Counted from the stretch's first letter, positions 9,008-20,250 are shown. The stretch: DNA of 64,000 nucleotides from Tritrichomonas musculus (GCA_039105265.1 JAPFFF010000006.1:2046001-2110000), one strand, 5' to 3'. Translations and numbers: made by a program. The notes: generated by a model from the letters alone, not told the origin.

Positions 9008-12000
9008 TTCCACCTGCGGCTATCGCTTCTCAGCTGCAGGTGGAAGTAAAGAAATAAGGAAACCAATTTTCCACCTGCGGCTGAGCTGCGACAGCTGCAG
9101 GTGGAAAATTACTATTTACCAATTTAGCCTTCCACCTGCGGCTGAGCTGCGACAGCTGCAGGTGGAAAATTACTATTTACCAATTTAGCCTTCCACCTGC
9201 GGCTGAGCTGCGACAGCTGCAGGTGGAAAATTACTATTTACCAATTTAGCCTTCCACCTGCGGCTATCGCTTCTCAGCTGCAGGTGGAAGTAAAGAAATA
9301 AGGAAACCAATTTTCCACCTGCGGCTGAGCTGCGACAGCTGCAGGTGGAAAATCACTATTTACCAATTTAGCCTTCCACCTGCGGCTGAGCTGCGACAGC
9401 TGCAGGTGGAAAATCACTATTTACCAATTTAGCCTTCCACCTGCAGCTATCGCTTCTCAGCTGCAGGTGAAAGTAAAGAAATAAGGAAACCAATTTTCCA
9501 CCTGCGGCTGAGCTGCGACAGCTGCAGGTGGAAAATTACTATTTACCAATTTAGCCTTCCACCTGCGGCTGAGCTGCGACAGCTGCAGGTGGAAAATCAC
9601 TATTTACCAATTTAGCCTTCCACCTGCGGCTATCGCTTCTCAGCTGCAGGTGAAAGTAAAGAAATAAGGAAACCAATTTTCCACCTGCGGCTGAGCTGCG
9701 ACAGCTGCAGGTGGAAAATTACTATTTACCAATTTAGCCTTCCACCTGCAGCTGAGCTGCGACAGCTGCAGGTGGAAAATTACTATTTACCAATTTAGCC
9801 TTCCACCTGCGGCTATCGCTTCTCAGCTGCAGGTGAAAGTAAAGAAATAAGGAAACCAATTTTCCACCTGCGGCTGAGCTGCGACAGCTGCAGGTGGAAA
9901 ATTACTATTTACCAATTTAGCCTTCCACCTGCGGCTGAGCTGCGACAGCTGCAGGTGGAAAATTACTATTTACCAATTTAGCCTTCCACCTGCGGCTGAG
10001 CTGCGACAGCTGCAGGTGGAAAATCACTATTTACCAATTTAGCCTTCCACCTGCGGCTATCGCTTCTCAGCTGCAGGTGAAAGTAAAGAAATAAGGAAAC
10101 CAATTTTCCACCTGCGGCTGAGCTGCGACAGCTGCAGGTGGAAAATTACTATTTACCAATTTAGCCTTCCACCTGCGGCTATCGCTTCTCAGCTGCAGGT
10201 GGAAGTAAAGAAATAAGGAAACCAATTTTCCACCTGCGGCTGAGCTGCGACAGCTGCAGGTGGAAAATTACTATTTACCAATTTAGCCTTCCACCTGCAG
10301 CTGAGCTGCGACAGCTGCAGGTGGAAAATTACTATTTACCAATTTAGCCTTCCACCTGCGGCTATCGCTTCTCAGCTGCAGGTGAAAGTAAAGAAATAAG
10401 GAAACCAATTTTCCACCTGCGGCTGAGCTGCGACAGCTGCAGGTGGAAAATTACTATTTACCAATTTAGCCTTCCACCTGCGGCTGAGCTGCGACAGCTG
10501 CAGGTGGAAAATTACTATTTACCAATTTAGCCTTCCACCTGCGGCTGAGCTGCGACAGCTGCAGGTGGAAAATCACTATTTACCAATTTAGCCTTCCACC
10601 TGCGGCTATCGCTTCTCAGCTGCAGGTGAAAGTAAAGAAATAAGGAAACCAATTTTCCACCTGCGGCTGAGCTGCGACAGCTGCAGGTGGAAAATTACTA
10701 TTTACCAATTTAGCCTTCCACCTGCGGCTATCGCTTCTCAGCTGCAGGTGGAAGTAAAGAAATAAGGAAACCAATTTTCCACCTGCGGCTGAGCTGCGAC
10801 AGCTGCAGGTGGAAAATTACTATTTACCAATTTAGCCTTCCACCTGCGGCTGAGCTGCGACAGCTGCAGGTGGAAAATTACTATTTACCAATTTAGCCTT
10901 CCACCTGCGGCTGAGCTGCGACAGCTGCAGGTGGAAAATCACTATTTACCAATTTAGCCTTCCACCTGCGGCTATCGCTTCTCAGCTGCAGGTGGAAGTA
11001 AAGAAATAAGGAAACCAATTTTCCACCTGCGGCTGAGCTGCGACAGCTGCAGGTGGAAAATCACTATTTACCAATTTAGCCTTCCACCTGCGGCTGAGCT
11101 GCGACAGCTGCAGGTGGAAAATCACTATTTACCAATTTAGCCTTCCACCTGCAGCTATCGCTTCTCAGCTGCAGGTGAAAGTAAAGAAATAAGGAAACCA
11201 ATTTTCCACCTGCGGCTGAGCTGCGACAGCTGCAGGTGGAAAATTACTATTTACCAATTTAACCTTCCACCTGCGGCTGAGCTGCGACAGCTGCAGGTGG
11301 AAAATTACTATTTACCAATTTAGCCTTCCACCTGCGGCTATCGCTTCTCAGCTGCAGGTGAAAGTAAAGAAATAAGGAAACCAATTTTCCACCTGCGGCT
11401 GAGCTGCGACAGCTGCAGGTGGAAAATTACTATTTACCAATTTAGCCTTCCACCTGCGGCTGAGCTGCGACAGCTGCAGGTGGAAAATTACTATTTTCCA
11501 ATTTAGCCTTCCACCTGCGGCTGAGCTGCGACAGCTGCAGGTGGAAAATTACTATTTACCAATTTAGCCTTCCACCTGCGGCTGAGCTGCGACAGCTGCA
11601 GGTGGAAAATCACTATTTACCAATTTAACCTTCCACCTGCGGCTGAGCTGCGACAGCTGCAGGTGGAAAATTACTATTTACCAATTTAGCCTTCCACCTG
11701 CGGCTGAGCTGCGACAGCTGCAGGTGGAAAATTACTATTTACCAATTTAGCCTTCCACCTGCGGCTATCGCTTCTCAGCTGCAGGTGGAAGTAAAGAAAT
11801 AAGGAAACCAATTTTCCACCTGCGGCTGAGCTGCGATAGCTAAAGGTGGAAGTAATTACTTAAATGTACCATTTCAAACTTCCACCTGCAGCTATCGCAG
11901 TTTAGCTGCAGTTGGAACTAATTACGCGAATTAAACTTCCACCTGCAGCTAAACTGCGATAGCTTTAGGTGGAAGTAATTACTTAAATGTACCATTTCAA

Positions 12001-12075
12001 ACTTCCACCTGCAGCTATCGCAACTTAGTTGCAGTTGGAACTATTTACGCGAATTAAACTTCCACCTGCAACTAA
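9008..12075. repeat. 61-bp hairpin satellite, about 46 canonical units plus degenerate end units
   Basis: Each unit contains an inverted pair, TTCCACCTGCGGCT and AGCTGCAGGTGGAA, so it can form a 12-14 bp stem. Two unit types of the same length alternate irregularly. Type A has a GAGCTGCGAC loop and a tail ending ACCAATTTAGCC. Type B has an ATCGCTTCTC loop and a tail ending AGGAAACCAATT. The core of type B resembles the reverse complement of that of type A. Canonical units run to about 11853; from there to about 12075 are diverged units (tails AATTACTTAAATGTACCATT and AATTACGCGAATTAA). No gene is seen. The array is much more G+C-rich than its surroundings. Confidence 0.95.
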
Positions 12076-12153
12076 AAGTTTTAAATATTTTTTTATTTAT
12101 ATTATTTTTCTTTTAGTTTTTATTTGTTCAAAATGTTTTTTTTTTTTTTACAT

Positions 12154-12369
12154 TATCCTATATATATTTAAGAGTTCATTTTGAACATAGGCTTAAAAAA
12201 ATCAGAATAATATCAGTATATCAAATCTATCATTAAAAAAATCCTATCTCTAATATATAAAGAGTTTTTATTCAAAAATGATTAAAATCTAATATTTTTT
12301 AACTTTTTGAGAGCGAAAAGGTGGATGAAAAAAAATCACTTCATATCTTTGATTTGATATTCTCTATTT
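12154..12369. repeat. Right 216-bp direct repeat flanking the satellite
   Basis: Partner of 8781-8996. To its right the sequence continues into CTGCCCTGGCCAAG and then GAAGATCAA-rich DNA that resembles segments near 13770 and 19930, linking the repeat to the flanks of the Helitron-type gene. Confidence 0.9.
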
Positions 12370-12813
12370 TCTGCCCTGGCCAAGCGAAAAAAGAGCATTT
12401 CAAAAACATCATAGACAAAAAATGAAGTACCTGATAGTTTTAAAAGTTTATAAAACGCCACAATTTAACTGATGATCATAGTAAACCATAGAAGAAGATC
12501 AATGATCCAAACAGAAGAGGATCAAGATTCAACAGAAGAAGATCAAGATAACATATTTGTAATATTTTTACTTTCAATATTACTTTTATTTGCAATTTTA
12601 TAAAAAAAAGTTTATTGTTATTATAAATGATTTATATGTTAATAAAAAAAACACCTTTTAATTTTCTTTATTATTTTACTCTTTTTTAAAGATGATATTT
12701 ATGCATATATTTTTGTGAAAACTCATTGATTTTAATCTTTTAATTTTGAAAGGAGAACTTTCAAAAATTTAATTTTGTTAGAACTTATAGAAAAAGTTAA
12801 ACTTTTTTTTTAA

Positions 12814-13140
12814 ATGGATATTTTTGAAGAACAAATAAAAAAAGCTTCAGAAATTATTTACGAAGCATTAAAAGCAAATAATGGTAACTACTACAATGGT
12901 GTTTCTTTTGATGATGAAAAAAATATCTTAATCGATTTGAATATTTTTTTTTTAGAAACAGATTTGGATGTTTATCAATTATTTGCATTTGATATACGGT
13001 TTAAATTAACCACAATTTGTAGCCTGGCTCAAATAACAAAACATTTTCCAAATATGGATTCAAATCATAATTATATCACTATTTCGAAAATGGGATTTTT
13101 TGGTGATAAAATAAATGAATTAAAAAATGCAACTCAATAA
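12814..13140 (+). CDS. Small hypothetical protein upstream of the Helitron-type gene
   Basis: An ATG-started frame of 108 codons ending in TAA followed at once by AATAAAAT-type sequence. The product is mixed acidic/hydrophobic (EEQIKKASEIIYEALKANNG, then DLNIFFLETDLDVYQLFAF), with no transmembrane helix, signal peptide or recognised motif. Its upstream DNA (about 12300-12800) resembles the upstream DNA of the Helitron-type gene (about 13555-14260), sharing AAAACACCTTTTA and GAAGATCAAGA.AACATATT, so it may be a second gene of the same element. Codon use matches its neighbours. Confidence 0.5.
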   Translation: MDIFEEQIKKASEIIYEALKANNGNYYNGVSFDDEKNILIDLNIFFLETDLDVYQLFAFDIRFKLTTICSLAQITKHFPNMDSNHNYITISKMGFFGDKINELKNATQ

Positions 13141-14263
13141 AATAATATTTTATTTTATTTTATTTTCATTCTTTTAATATATATATATATATGTTTATTT
13201 ATTTTTATTTTTTAATTATTTTTTTATTTTAATTATAATATTTATTATATATATATATATATATATATTCTAATTTATTAAATAAATTTTCTAAAAAAAA
13301 GAAGATAATTTTATTTAAAAAGTTTAACCTTTTGTATTAAAACTGAAATTATTATTTCAAAAAGTGGCTACTCCTTATTCATTAAATATTTTGAATATTA
13401 ACTTAAATTGCTTTAATGTTATTTATTTTAAAAATGGATATTACATTTGATATCTATTAAATTTTTGCAAAGAAAAAAGTGGGTTAATTTTATATTATTC
13501 ATTACTAAACTTTTTGAATATAATTTGGTCAATACAATATTTACATAGTTTTATTATCAAAAAGTTTCATAAACCAAAATAACACTTCATATCTTTTTTG
13601 TTATATAATGCTCTTATGCCTCTTGACAAGGCAAAAAAAAAAAAAAAAATCATTTACTGGATAAAAAGATTCACGGCATGATATAATCCACTTACATCCT
13701 GTAAATGCAATTGCATATTATATAATAATATATAATGTGCAATTGGGAAATTTGAATTTCCAAACTTAGAGAGAAGATCAAGAAAACATATTTGATTCAA
13801 AGAAACATTACCCTCTAATAATTACTAAATATCGATCTAAAAGATTAGAAAGAAATAATGATAAGTTAGATCAAACTTTTGTTTTGATTGTATTAGTAAA
13901 AATTAAGATATTGATTCTTGATTATACAATGTAAAAGATTAATAAATAAGTTAATTGATCTCTAATGATTATTAGTTAATCACGAATATTGATAGAAATT
14001 GTATATTTTTGCTATTTTATTTTTCATTTTTAAATCTTTTTGAATTAAAATCTTATATAAACTTTTTGAATTAATCTGACACCGTAGCCACTTAATTGAG
14101 ATCGTGGCCACTTATAGACACTACTATAATTAAAAAACACCTTTTATTTTATTTAATTTTATTTTTTTTTTTTTTTTTTTTTTTTTTTTGAATTGATAAA
14201 TGGCCTTCGTATTTTGAATATTAAACGGTTATTGAAAAACATTTTTTTACATCACTTAAATAG
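13141..14263. other. Leader region of the Helitron-type gene, no gene
   Basis: A+T-rich DNA with TA microsatellites (about 13177-13192 and 13242-13268) and long T tracts at 14160-14190. It includes a diverged duplicate of 12300-12800 and the words TTCAAAAAGTGGC and ACTTTTTGAA. No supported ORF. Confidence 0.5.
14252..14257 (+). promoter_or_regulatory. Initiator TCACTT of the Helitron-type gene
   Basis: A perfect match to the trichomonad initiator consensus, six bases before the ATG. Very short leaders are usual in trichomonads. This supports the chosen start. Confidence 0.6.
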
Positions 14264-17200
14264 ATGTCTGGCATAGCAAATTTAGGACACTCGTGTGGCT
14301 ATTCAACAATTTTACAATTTATTGTTCGATTATCAAAATTCAAAGATTTTGTTCTCAAAAATGATTTTCAAACAGACGACAAATTTTTTTATATAAAAAA
14401 TTTTTTTATTCAATATTTTGAAAATTCAAGAAACAATGTCAATTTTTCTCAAATAATTGATCCTGCCGAATTGTACATAAATCTAAATGTTGATACAAAT
14501 AACGATAACATTATAGAAATATTAGATTTTTTTATTGATTTATTTAAAAAGAGAATTGGAAATTATGATCAAAATTATATCGATTTTAAAATTTTGAATG
14601 CAAATAATGAGGATTGTGTTTTCAAATCACATTACACCATTAAATACGATAAAGATAAAAATTTAAATCAAAATTTTATTGAAACATCAAGAATTTTTGC
14701 AGATTTTATATTTTCAATTCCAATTATTGCAGTTTTTGAAATTCAAAATCCAAAAAACTTTATTCCTGAGGATATGATAAATATATCTGACAGTGATGAC
14801 AATTTTTTTAATTATAAATTAAAAGGTTTTTTTTTATTTAAGAGAAATATATCACATTGGGTATTTGCTTTACGTTCAAAAAATTTTTGGCTCTTATTTA
14901 ATGATTCAAAGATAACTTTGTTTGATGATAATGATACATTTTTTAATTCAGTTGATAATTTTGAAAAAAATTGTGTGATTTACATCAAAGAAACTTTTTA
15001 TGACGATACATCAATTTTTGATAATATATTTCAATGTTCTATTGAAAATATATCTCAATCGTCAGATATTTATATTCAAAATACAGATGAAGAAATATCT
15101 GATTGTTCATTTGAATATGACAGTGATACTTTCATTTCATCTCCTTTAGAAAATATAAAAACGGACACAGATAGTATAAATTATTATGGTTTTATATGTC
15201 AAAAAAAAAATAAATTTATATTAGAGGATATAGATTTGCCTTTAATAGAAAATGAATTATCTTTACTATTTGTAAGTTATTTCTTACCTTTTCATCCAAT
15301 TTTATATAATTATGTCAAAAATACAAATGATTTCAGTTATGATCTGTTTTTACAATATTTTAAAATAAGCAACGATGATATTTATGAATTTAGTCAACTA
15401 CATAATTATTATGGAATTTTAAATCGTGAAAATTTCCCAACTTTTGTCAAAATAGCAAAAAAACTCCAAATAAATTTTCAAAAAAATAATGTTGTTAACA
15501 ATATTTTTAATTATCATATTCACAATTATGCTATTCCATTAGATGGAAGATTTATCGAATTATTGTACTATGGAAACATATCAATTTTTGAATTTAATTT
15601 CGCAAAAAGTTTATTTTACAACAATGACTTTATTCAAAATTTGCCTAAACCGATTTTATCGTTAGAACGTATTCCTCAAGAAAAATATGTTGAATATGAA
15701 GTTGATAATAATTTAAATATTTTAAAAGAGTATGTTCGTAAAATTCCAAATTTTATCAAAGAAATGGATTTCCATAAGACAGACTATATAAATCAAAACT
15801 TATCATTGATTTATCTTGGAGGTAATATCAAATACAAAAATATGGGTACATCCTCAGGAAAATTATATGGCACAACTTATTCAAAAATAAGGCGAATTGA
15901 TTCTGGATTTATTCTTTTATCAAATAATGTTGAAAAATTGCCAAATACATTAAATGATATTAAAGATGATGTCGCATTATTATTCGATTATTTAAAAGAA
16001 AACAATCCCTTATATGCCGATTTCATTCCTCCAAAAAGTCAAGAAAATTTAAATGATTGGATATTCACCGTAATAGATAATTTCAGATCAAAAAGTGGAA
16101 TTGTAATAACAGATCAATATGATAATAATAATTATATGTTTAAAAGAATTAACGGGGTTAAATTAATTAGAGTCGCGGTTGAATCACAAAAGGATGGAGT
16201 TAAAACCTTATATGTAACCTTTGAAGAAGCTCTAGCTTTAATGTTTCCTATATTATTTCCAAATGGACCTATTCCACCAATAGAGGGGAAAACATTCCGA
16301 GAGAAAGCTAAAAAACTATTATCAATTCAATATTTTAGAATTGGTTTAGTTGCATGTTCAATGATTCTCTATATTTTTGATATAATTGTTAGAGATGAAA
16401 GTTTAACCTATCAGCATTGTGTTCAAAAAGTTCGTGTTCAGAGGCCAAATGATGAAACAGGTATAGGAAATGATTTTAAAATCAACTCAAGAGATCCTTC
16501 CTTTCACTTATATTGGTTGCAAAAAAGCACTGAAGTAAGTGCAATGATAGAGCAATTTGGACCTCCAGATTTAATGCTAACATTGACATTTAACAATAAA
16601 TGGGAAGAAGTCAAGTCATTCATTGATAATAATTATATGAAATACACCAATGAAAAATATAAATTCCTGATTCAATTTGCTCCTGTGGAAGAAATGATGT
16701 TTTGGAAATATAGATTCAAGGAAGTATTTAAAAATGGATTTAATAATTTATTCAATTCTGCTGGATTGGGAAATTGCACCCATTTTTTTTGGAGGCTGGA
16801 ATTTCAAGGAAGAGGTGCACCACATGTTCATTCATTAATATGGCTTGAAAACATGCTGAATATTGAACAAATAGATAAGAATATTTTTGCTGAATTGCCT
16901 CAGGAATTTTGTACAGAATTACATTCAAAAATAAAAGGATATATGATACATAACTGCGTTGGTTGTTTCAAAAAAGGGAGAGTTTGTAGATTCAATTTCC
17001 CAAAAAAGCCAGTACTTTTCACACATTATAATGATGAAGGATTTCTTGAATTGAAAAGAGATGAAAAAAACGATAGAACAGTTGATTTTTGTCCTTTATT
17101 AATTGCACAAACAAATTCTCATACTCATGTTAATGTTCTGAGATCAGAAGAGTTGCCATTTGGCTCTACCAATGGAATTAATTACGTCTTAAAATACAAT

Positions 17201-19690
17201 TTCAAACCTGAGCCAAATATGATAATTGATGGCAAAAAAATTGACGATAAACTAAGATTTAGAGCAAGAGTTGTTTCAGTTGAAGAAGCAGTTGCAAGAA
17301 TATTTTCATTTACTTTTTCAGAAAAAGATATTGGTTCTATCTTTATAGACACAGTTCCGCCATCATTACGAACAGCAAAAGCTAACAAAAATGGAAAACA
17401 AAAACAGATCGACATAATTGAAAAATACTTTAATAGACCAAGTTATTTAGATAGATTAACAATTTTAGAGTATTTTTCATTATATGACATTAATTCAGCA
17501 GGAAATTTAAGAATAATTGAACCACCAGCTAAAAACACATTAGCTCGCCCCAAAAATTCTTTGGCCCCAGGATCAAAGTGGGAATTAGAGAATCTAAATT
17601 TGGATATGTCAATTGAATTAGGTTTTCTTTATAAAAGCGAAAGATTGCCCAATGCAACTCGCTTAAAAATAAAGAAGTTGGCAAATCCAAGAATAGTTAC
17701 TTTTAAGAACTTTGATTTCTTCCAGCAAGAGGTAAATTTTTATTATCATTATTTATTAATATCAGGTTGCTGGAGAAGTGAAGAGGATATGATGCTAAGC
17801 TTCTCCGATCCATTGGATGCAATTAAGTATCATGGATTATGTAAACCTTTCTTCCCAGAAATAAATCCTGGAATAGGATTATATTTAATATATCATATTC
17901 AATTGCTCAGATATACAGAAACGCATTTAAAGAAGATGATTTCAAATTTTATGAACCAAGGAGTAGATACATCTGATTTATTGAAAGTTTTAAACAATTA
18001 TCGACCTCCAATTCAAAGAATAAAAGATAGAGTTGAACTTTGCATGCAATATATTAATGACATTAAATCAGTTTTAATGGAAGAGAAACCTGTTTCAAGA
18101 AATTCTTTTGATGTTTCAAATGACATTTTAAAAAAATATATATGCATTGATTTCACAGAAAAGGAAAAAGAAGAGTCAAAGAATCTTTTTGAATCAAATT
18201 ATCCACTTTTAAACGAACAACAAAAAGCAATTGTCGATAAAATCATTACAGAAATTCATTTAATTACAAATTACTGCATTCTTGGAAAAGCAGGAACAGG
18301 AAAATCATTCTTGATTAAAACTTTAATGGCGTATTTTAGATTCAATAATATTCCTTATGGCGTTACTGCATCTACAGGAATTGCGGCAGCGTTAATCCAT
18401 GGACGTACTCTTCATTCTTTATTCTCTTTATTTTCAAAAGACGATGATTTGTGCTGTGGATTAACACTTTCAGATGTTCAGGGAAAAGCATTGACCAATA
18501 TGAAATTTTTATTTATTGATGAAATTACAATGTTAAGCAAAAAGGTTTTCGATGTTATTGATAAAAAACTTCGTTATCTAATGATTGAAAAATATGGAAA
18601 TTCAAAGGATGTTCCTTTTGGAGGCTTAAAATTAATTTTAACAGGTGATTTAGCTCAGGTACCAGCGGTATTAAAAACATGTTTATCAGATATTGATGAA
18701 GCAAAAAATATGTTCATGTCAATGGAAAATTTTGATTCTTTCCAATTTGCTACACTTGATATAAACCAACGGCAAAAAGATGCTGATGAAGATTTTATAT
18801 ATCTTTTAAATGAAGTAAGAGATCACCAAAATAATTGTAAATTATCTGATAAATCATTGCAATTACTTAAATCTATATTTATTGAAGGTGGAATGATAAA
18901 AAATACAATTGACCAAGTTGTTGATTTTGTTGGTGATGATGGATTAACCGTATTTTATACAAATGATATGCTAGATATTTATAATGATCTTTTATTGAAC
19001 AAATATCATTGCGATTCAATAAAAGTTTTCGACGGTTTGTTCATAAAGAAACCACAGATTTCTTATTTACACGGAAATAATAGGAGCAATTTAACCAAAT
19101 TTATTCATCCAAGTGATAAAGACATTTCTTATATGAAATATTATTTAAGGAAAAATTCTAATTTAGTTCCTGTTCACTTAAAAATAGCAATTGGATGTAA
19201 AGTCATGCTTTTGAAGAATATAGATAGTTCAGCAGGTTTAGTTAATGGCAGAATTGGGTTTGTTGAAAACATTATGGAACATGGCAAGAATGGCTCAGAT
19301 TCACCAATATTATTAATTAAATTTAAAAATTTAACTGATGATGGCAATGAAGATTCTGTGGAAATAATTAGACATTTGATCTGCGAAACCGATTTACCAT
19401 ATGGTGCAAAAATATCATTTTATCAATATCCAATTAAACTGTGTTATGGTGTTACTGCTCATAAGGTACAAGGACAAACTCTGAAAAAAGTAGCCATTAA
19501 TATATCTAAAGATGCTTTTGCTCATGGATCTTTTTATGTTGCTCTAAGTAGAGTTAAAAATTTAGCAGATGTCAGATTATTTGGCCCAGAAAAGTTTCCA
19601 GAAGAGGGACCATTATTCCATAACAATGGTGTTATTCAAGCTATTGGAAAAGAAATTCTAAATAATGAAGAGGATAACACGAATGATTAA
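14264..19690 (+). CDS. Helitron-type Rep/helicase with an N-terminal ubiquitin-specific-protease-like domain
   Basis: A 1808-residue protein. Residues 1-230 resemble a C19 (USP) deubiquitinase: Cys box GIANLGHSCGYSTILQ with C11, and His box SHWVFALRSKNFWLLFNDS with H198 and N213/D214. The domain is shorter than usual, and the oxyanion-side Asn of the GNTC motif is His. Residues 240-560 are unassigned. The Helitron N-terminal/Rep region follows, with the HUH pair in GAPHVHSLIW (H854, H856) and the tyrosines of NYVLKY (Y974, Y978). A PIF1/RecD-like superfamily-1 helicase occupies the C-terminus: Walker A GKAGTGKS (1341-1348), Walker B FLFIDE (D1419/E1420), GDLAQVP and a late motif TAHKVQGQT, ending with YVALSRVKN. 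The family nicks and unwinds DNA for rolling-circle transposition. The frame is uninterrupted and every catalytic residue I can check is present. The USP assignment rests on the two boxes being aligned and correctly ordered. Confidence 0.9.
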   Translation: MSGIANLGHSCGYSTILQFIVRLSKFKDFVLKNDFQTDDKFFYIKNFFIQYFENSRNNVNFSQIIDPAELYINLNVDTNNDNIIEILDFFIDLFKKRIGNYDQNYIDFKILNANNEDCVFKSHYTIKYDKDKNLNQNFIETSRIFADFIFSIPIIAVFEIQNPKNFIPEDMINISDSDDNFFNYKLKGFFLFKRNISHWVFALRSKNFWLLFNDSKITLFDDNDTFFNSVDNFEKNCVIYIKETFYDDTSIFDNIFQCSIENISQSSDIYIQNTDEEISDCSFEYDSDTFISSPLENIKTDTDSINYYGFICQKKNKFILEDIDLPLIENELSLLFVSYFLPFHPILYNYVKNTNDFSYDLFLQYFKISNDDIYEFSQLHNYYGILNRENFPTFVKIAKKLQINFQKNNVVNNIFNYHIHNYAIPLDGRFIELLYYGNISIFEFNFAKSLFYNNDFIQNLPKPILSLERIPQEKYVEYEVDNNLNILKEYVRKIPNFIKEMDFHKTDYINQNLSLIYLGGNIKYKNMGTSSGKLYGTTYSKIRRIDSGFILLSNNVEKLPNTLNDIKDDVALLFDYLKENNPLYADFIPPKSQENLNDWIFTVIDNFRSKSGIVITDQYDNNNYMFKRINGVKLIRVAVESQKDGVKTLYVTFEEALALMFPILFPNGPIPPIEGKTFREKAKKLLSIQYFRIGLVACSMILYIFDIIVRDESLTYQHCVQKVRVQRPNDETGIGNDFKINSRDPSFHLYWLQKSTEVSAMIEQFGPPDLMLTLTFNNKWEEVKSFIDNNYMKYTNEKYKFLIQFAPVEEMMFWKYRFKEVFKNGFNNLFNSAGLGNCTHFFWRLEFQGRGAPHVHSLIWLENMLNIEQIDKNIFAELPQEFCTELHSKIKGYMIHNCVGCFKKGRVCRFNFPKKPVLFTHYNDEGFLELKRDEKNDRTVDFCPLLIAQTNSHTHVNVLRSEELPFGSTNGINYVLKYNFKPEPNMIIDGKKIDDKLRFRARVVSVEEAVARIFSFTFSEKDIGSIFIDTVPPSLRTAKANKNGKQKQIDIIEKYFNRPSYLDRLTILEYFSLYDINSAGNLRIIEPPAKNTLARPKNSLAPGSKWELENLNLDMSIELGFLYKSERLPNATRLKIKKLANPRIVTFKNFDFFQQEVNFYYHYLLISGCWRSEEDMMLSFSDPLDAIKYHGLCKPFFPEINPGIGLYLIYHIQLLRYTETHLKKMISNFMNQGVDTSDLLKVLNNYRPPIQRIKDRVELCMQYINDIKSVLMEEKPVSRNSFDVSNDILKKYICIDFTEKEKEESKNLFESNYPLLNEQQKAIVDKIITEIHLITNYCILGKAGTGKSFLIKTLMAYFRFNNIPYGVTASTGIAAALIHGRTLHSLFSLFSKDDDLCCGLTLSDVQGKALTNMKFLFIDEITMLSKKVFDVIDKKLRYLMIEKYGNSKDVPFGGLKLILTGDLAQVPAVLKTCLSDIDEAKNMFMSMENFDSFQFATLDINQRQKDADEDFIYLLNEVRDHQNNCKLSDKSLQLLKSIFIEGGMIKNTIDQVVDFVGDDGLTVFYTNDMLDIYNDLLLNKYHCDSIKVFDGLFIKKPQISYLHGNNRSNLTKFIHPSDKDISYMKYYLRKNSNLVPVHLKIAIGCKVMLLKNIDSSAGLVNGRIGFVENIMEHGKNGSDSPILLIKFKNLTDDGNEDSVEIIRHLICETDLPYGAKISFYQYPIKLCYGVTAHKVQGQTLKKVAINISKDAFAHGSFYVALSRVKNLADVRLFGPEKFPEEGPLFHNNGVIQAIGKEILNNEEDNTND

Positions 19691-19750
19691 CTAATATACT
19701 AAAAATTTATTTATCATTATGCTATTATATGTTAACAATATATTGGAATA

Positions 19751-19847
19751 CAGTCAACACATTTCAAATCGGCCCTTTTTAACACTTTTAAAGGTCATTA
19801 TATGGCCAAATATCAGTTAAAATGGCCGATTTAAAATGTACAGACTG
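19751..19847. mobile_element. 97-bp TA-flanked mini-MITE
   Basis: Ends CAGTCAACACATTTCAAATC and its near inverse GATTTAAAATGTACAGACTG, bounded by TA on both sides (19749-19750 and 19848-19849), as for Tc1/mariner-type elements. Inner inverted words CGGCC/GGCCG continue the match. It lies 60 bp after the stop of the Helitron-type gene. Confidence 0.65.
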
Positions 19848-19929
19848 TATTTATAAAGGATAATTTTTTAGAATTTTTTTTAGAACTCATTTGATATAAT
19901 GAATAAGACACTTTTCGAGGGAAGCTCAA

Positions 19930-20250
19930 AGGTGGATGATCAAGAAGATCAAGAAGATTCATTACCGAAGAAAATTAAAATTCCTAACTGAAGAAGATCG
20001 AGAAGATTCATTACAAAAGACGATAAAGTAGATTTTCAGCAGGATACGATCATGAAGATTCCCAACAGAAGACAATCAAGAAGATTCATTACATAAAAAG
20101 ATTAAAATTCCTAACAGATGAGGATCAAATAGATTCCCAATAGAAGAAGATCATGAAGATTCTCTAAAGAAGAAGAAGATCAAGAAGATTCATTACAGAA
20201 GACGATTAAGATGATTCATTACCAAAGAATATTCTCAACTGAAAAATGAG
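19930..20250. repeat. Degenerate purine-rich repeat downstream of the Helitron-type gene
   Basis: At least seven imperfect copies of a word like GAAGATCAAGAAGATTCATT, alternating with CCCAACAGAAGA-type segments. Related words occur at 12490-12560 and near 13775. It is not a usable reading frame. Confidence 0.7.

Noticed and set aside
9008-12075. CRISPR-like array
   Set aside because: The palindromic blocks are regular, but the intervening sequences are two fixed types, not unique spacers, and there are no cas genes; the genome is eukaryotic.
8781-12369. LTR retrotransposon
   Set aside because: The flanking direct repeats enclose only satellite DNA; no reverse transcriptase, integrase, primer-binding site or TG...CA ends.
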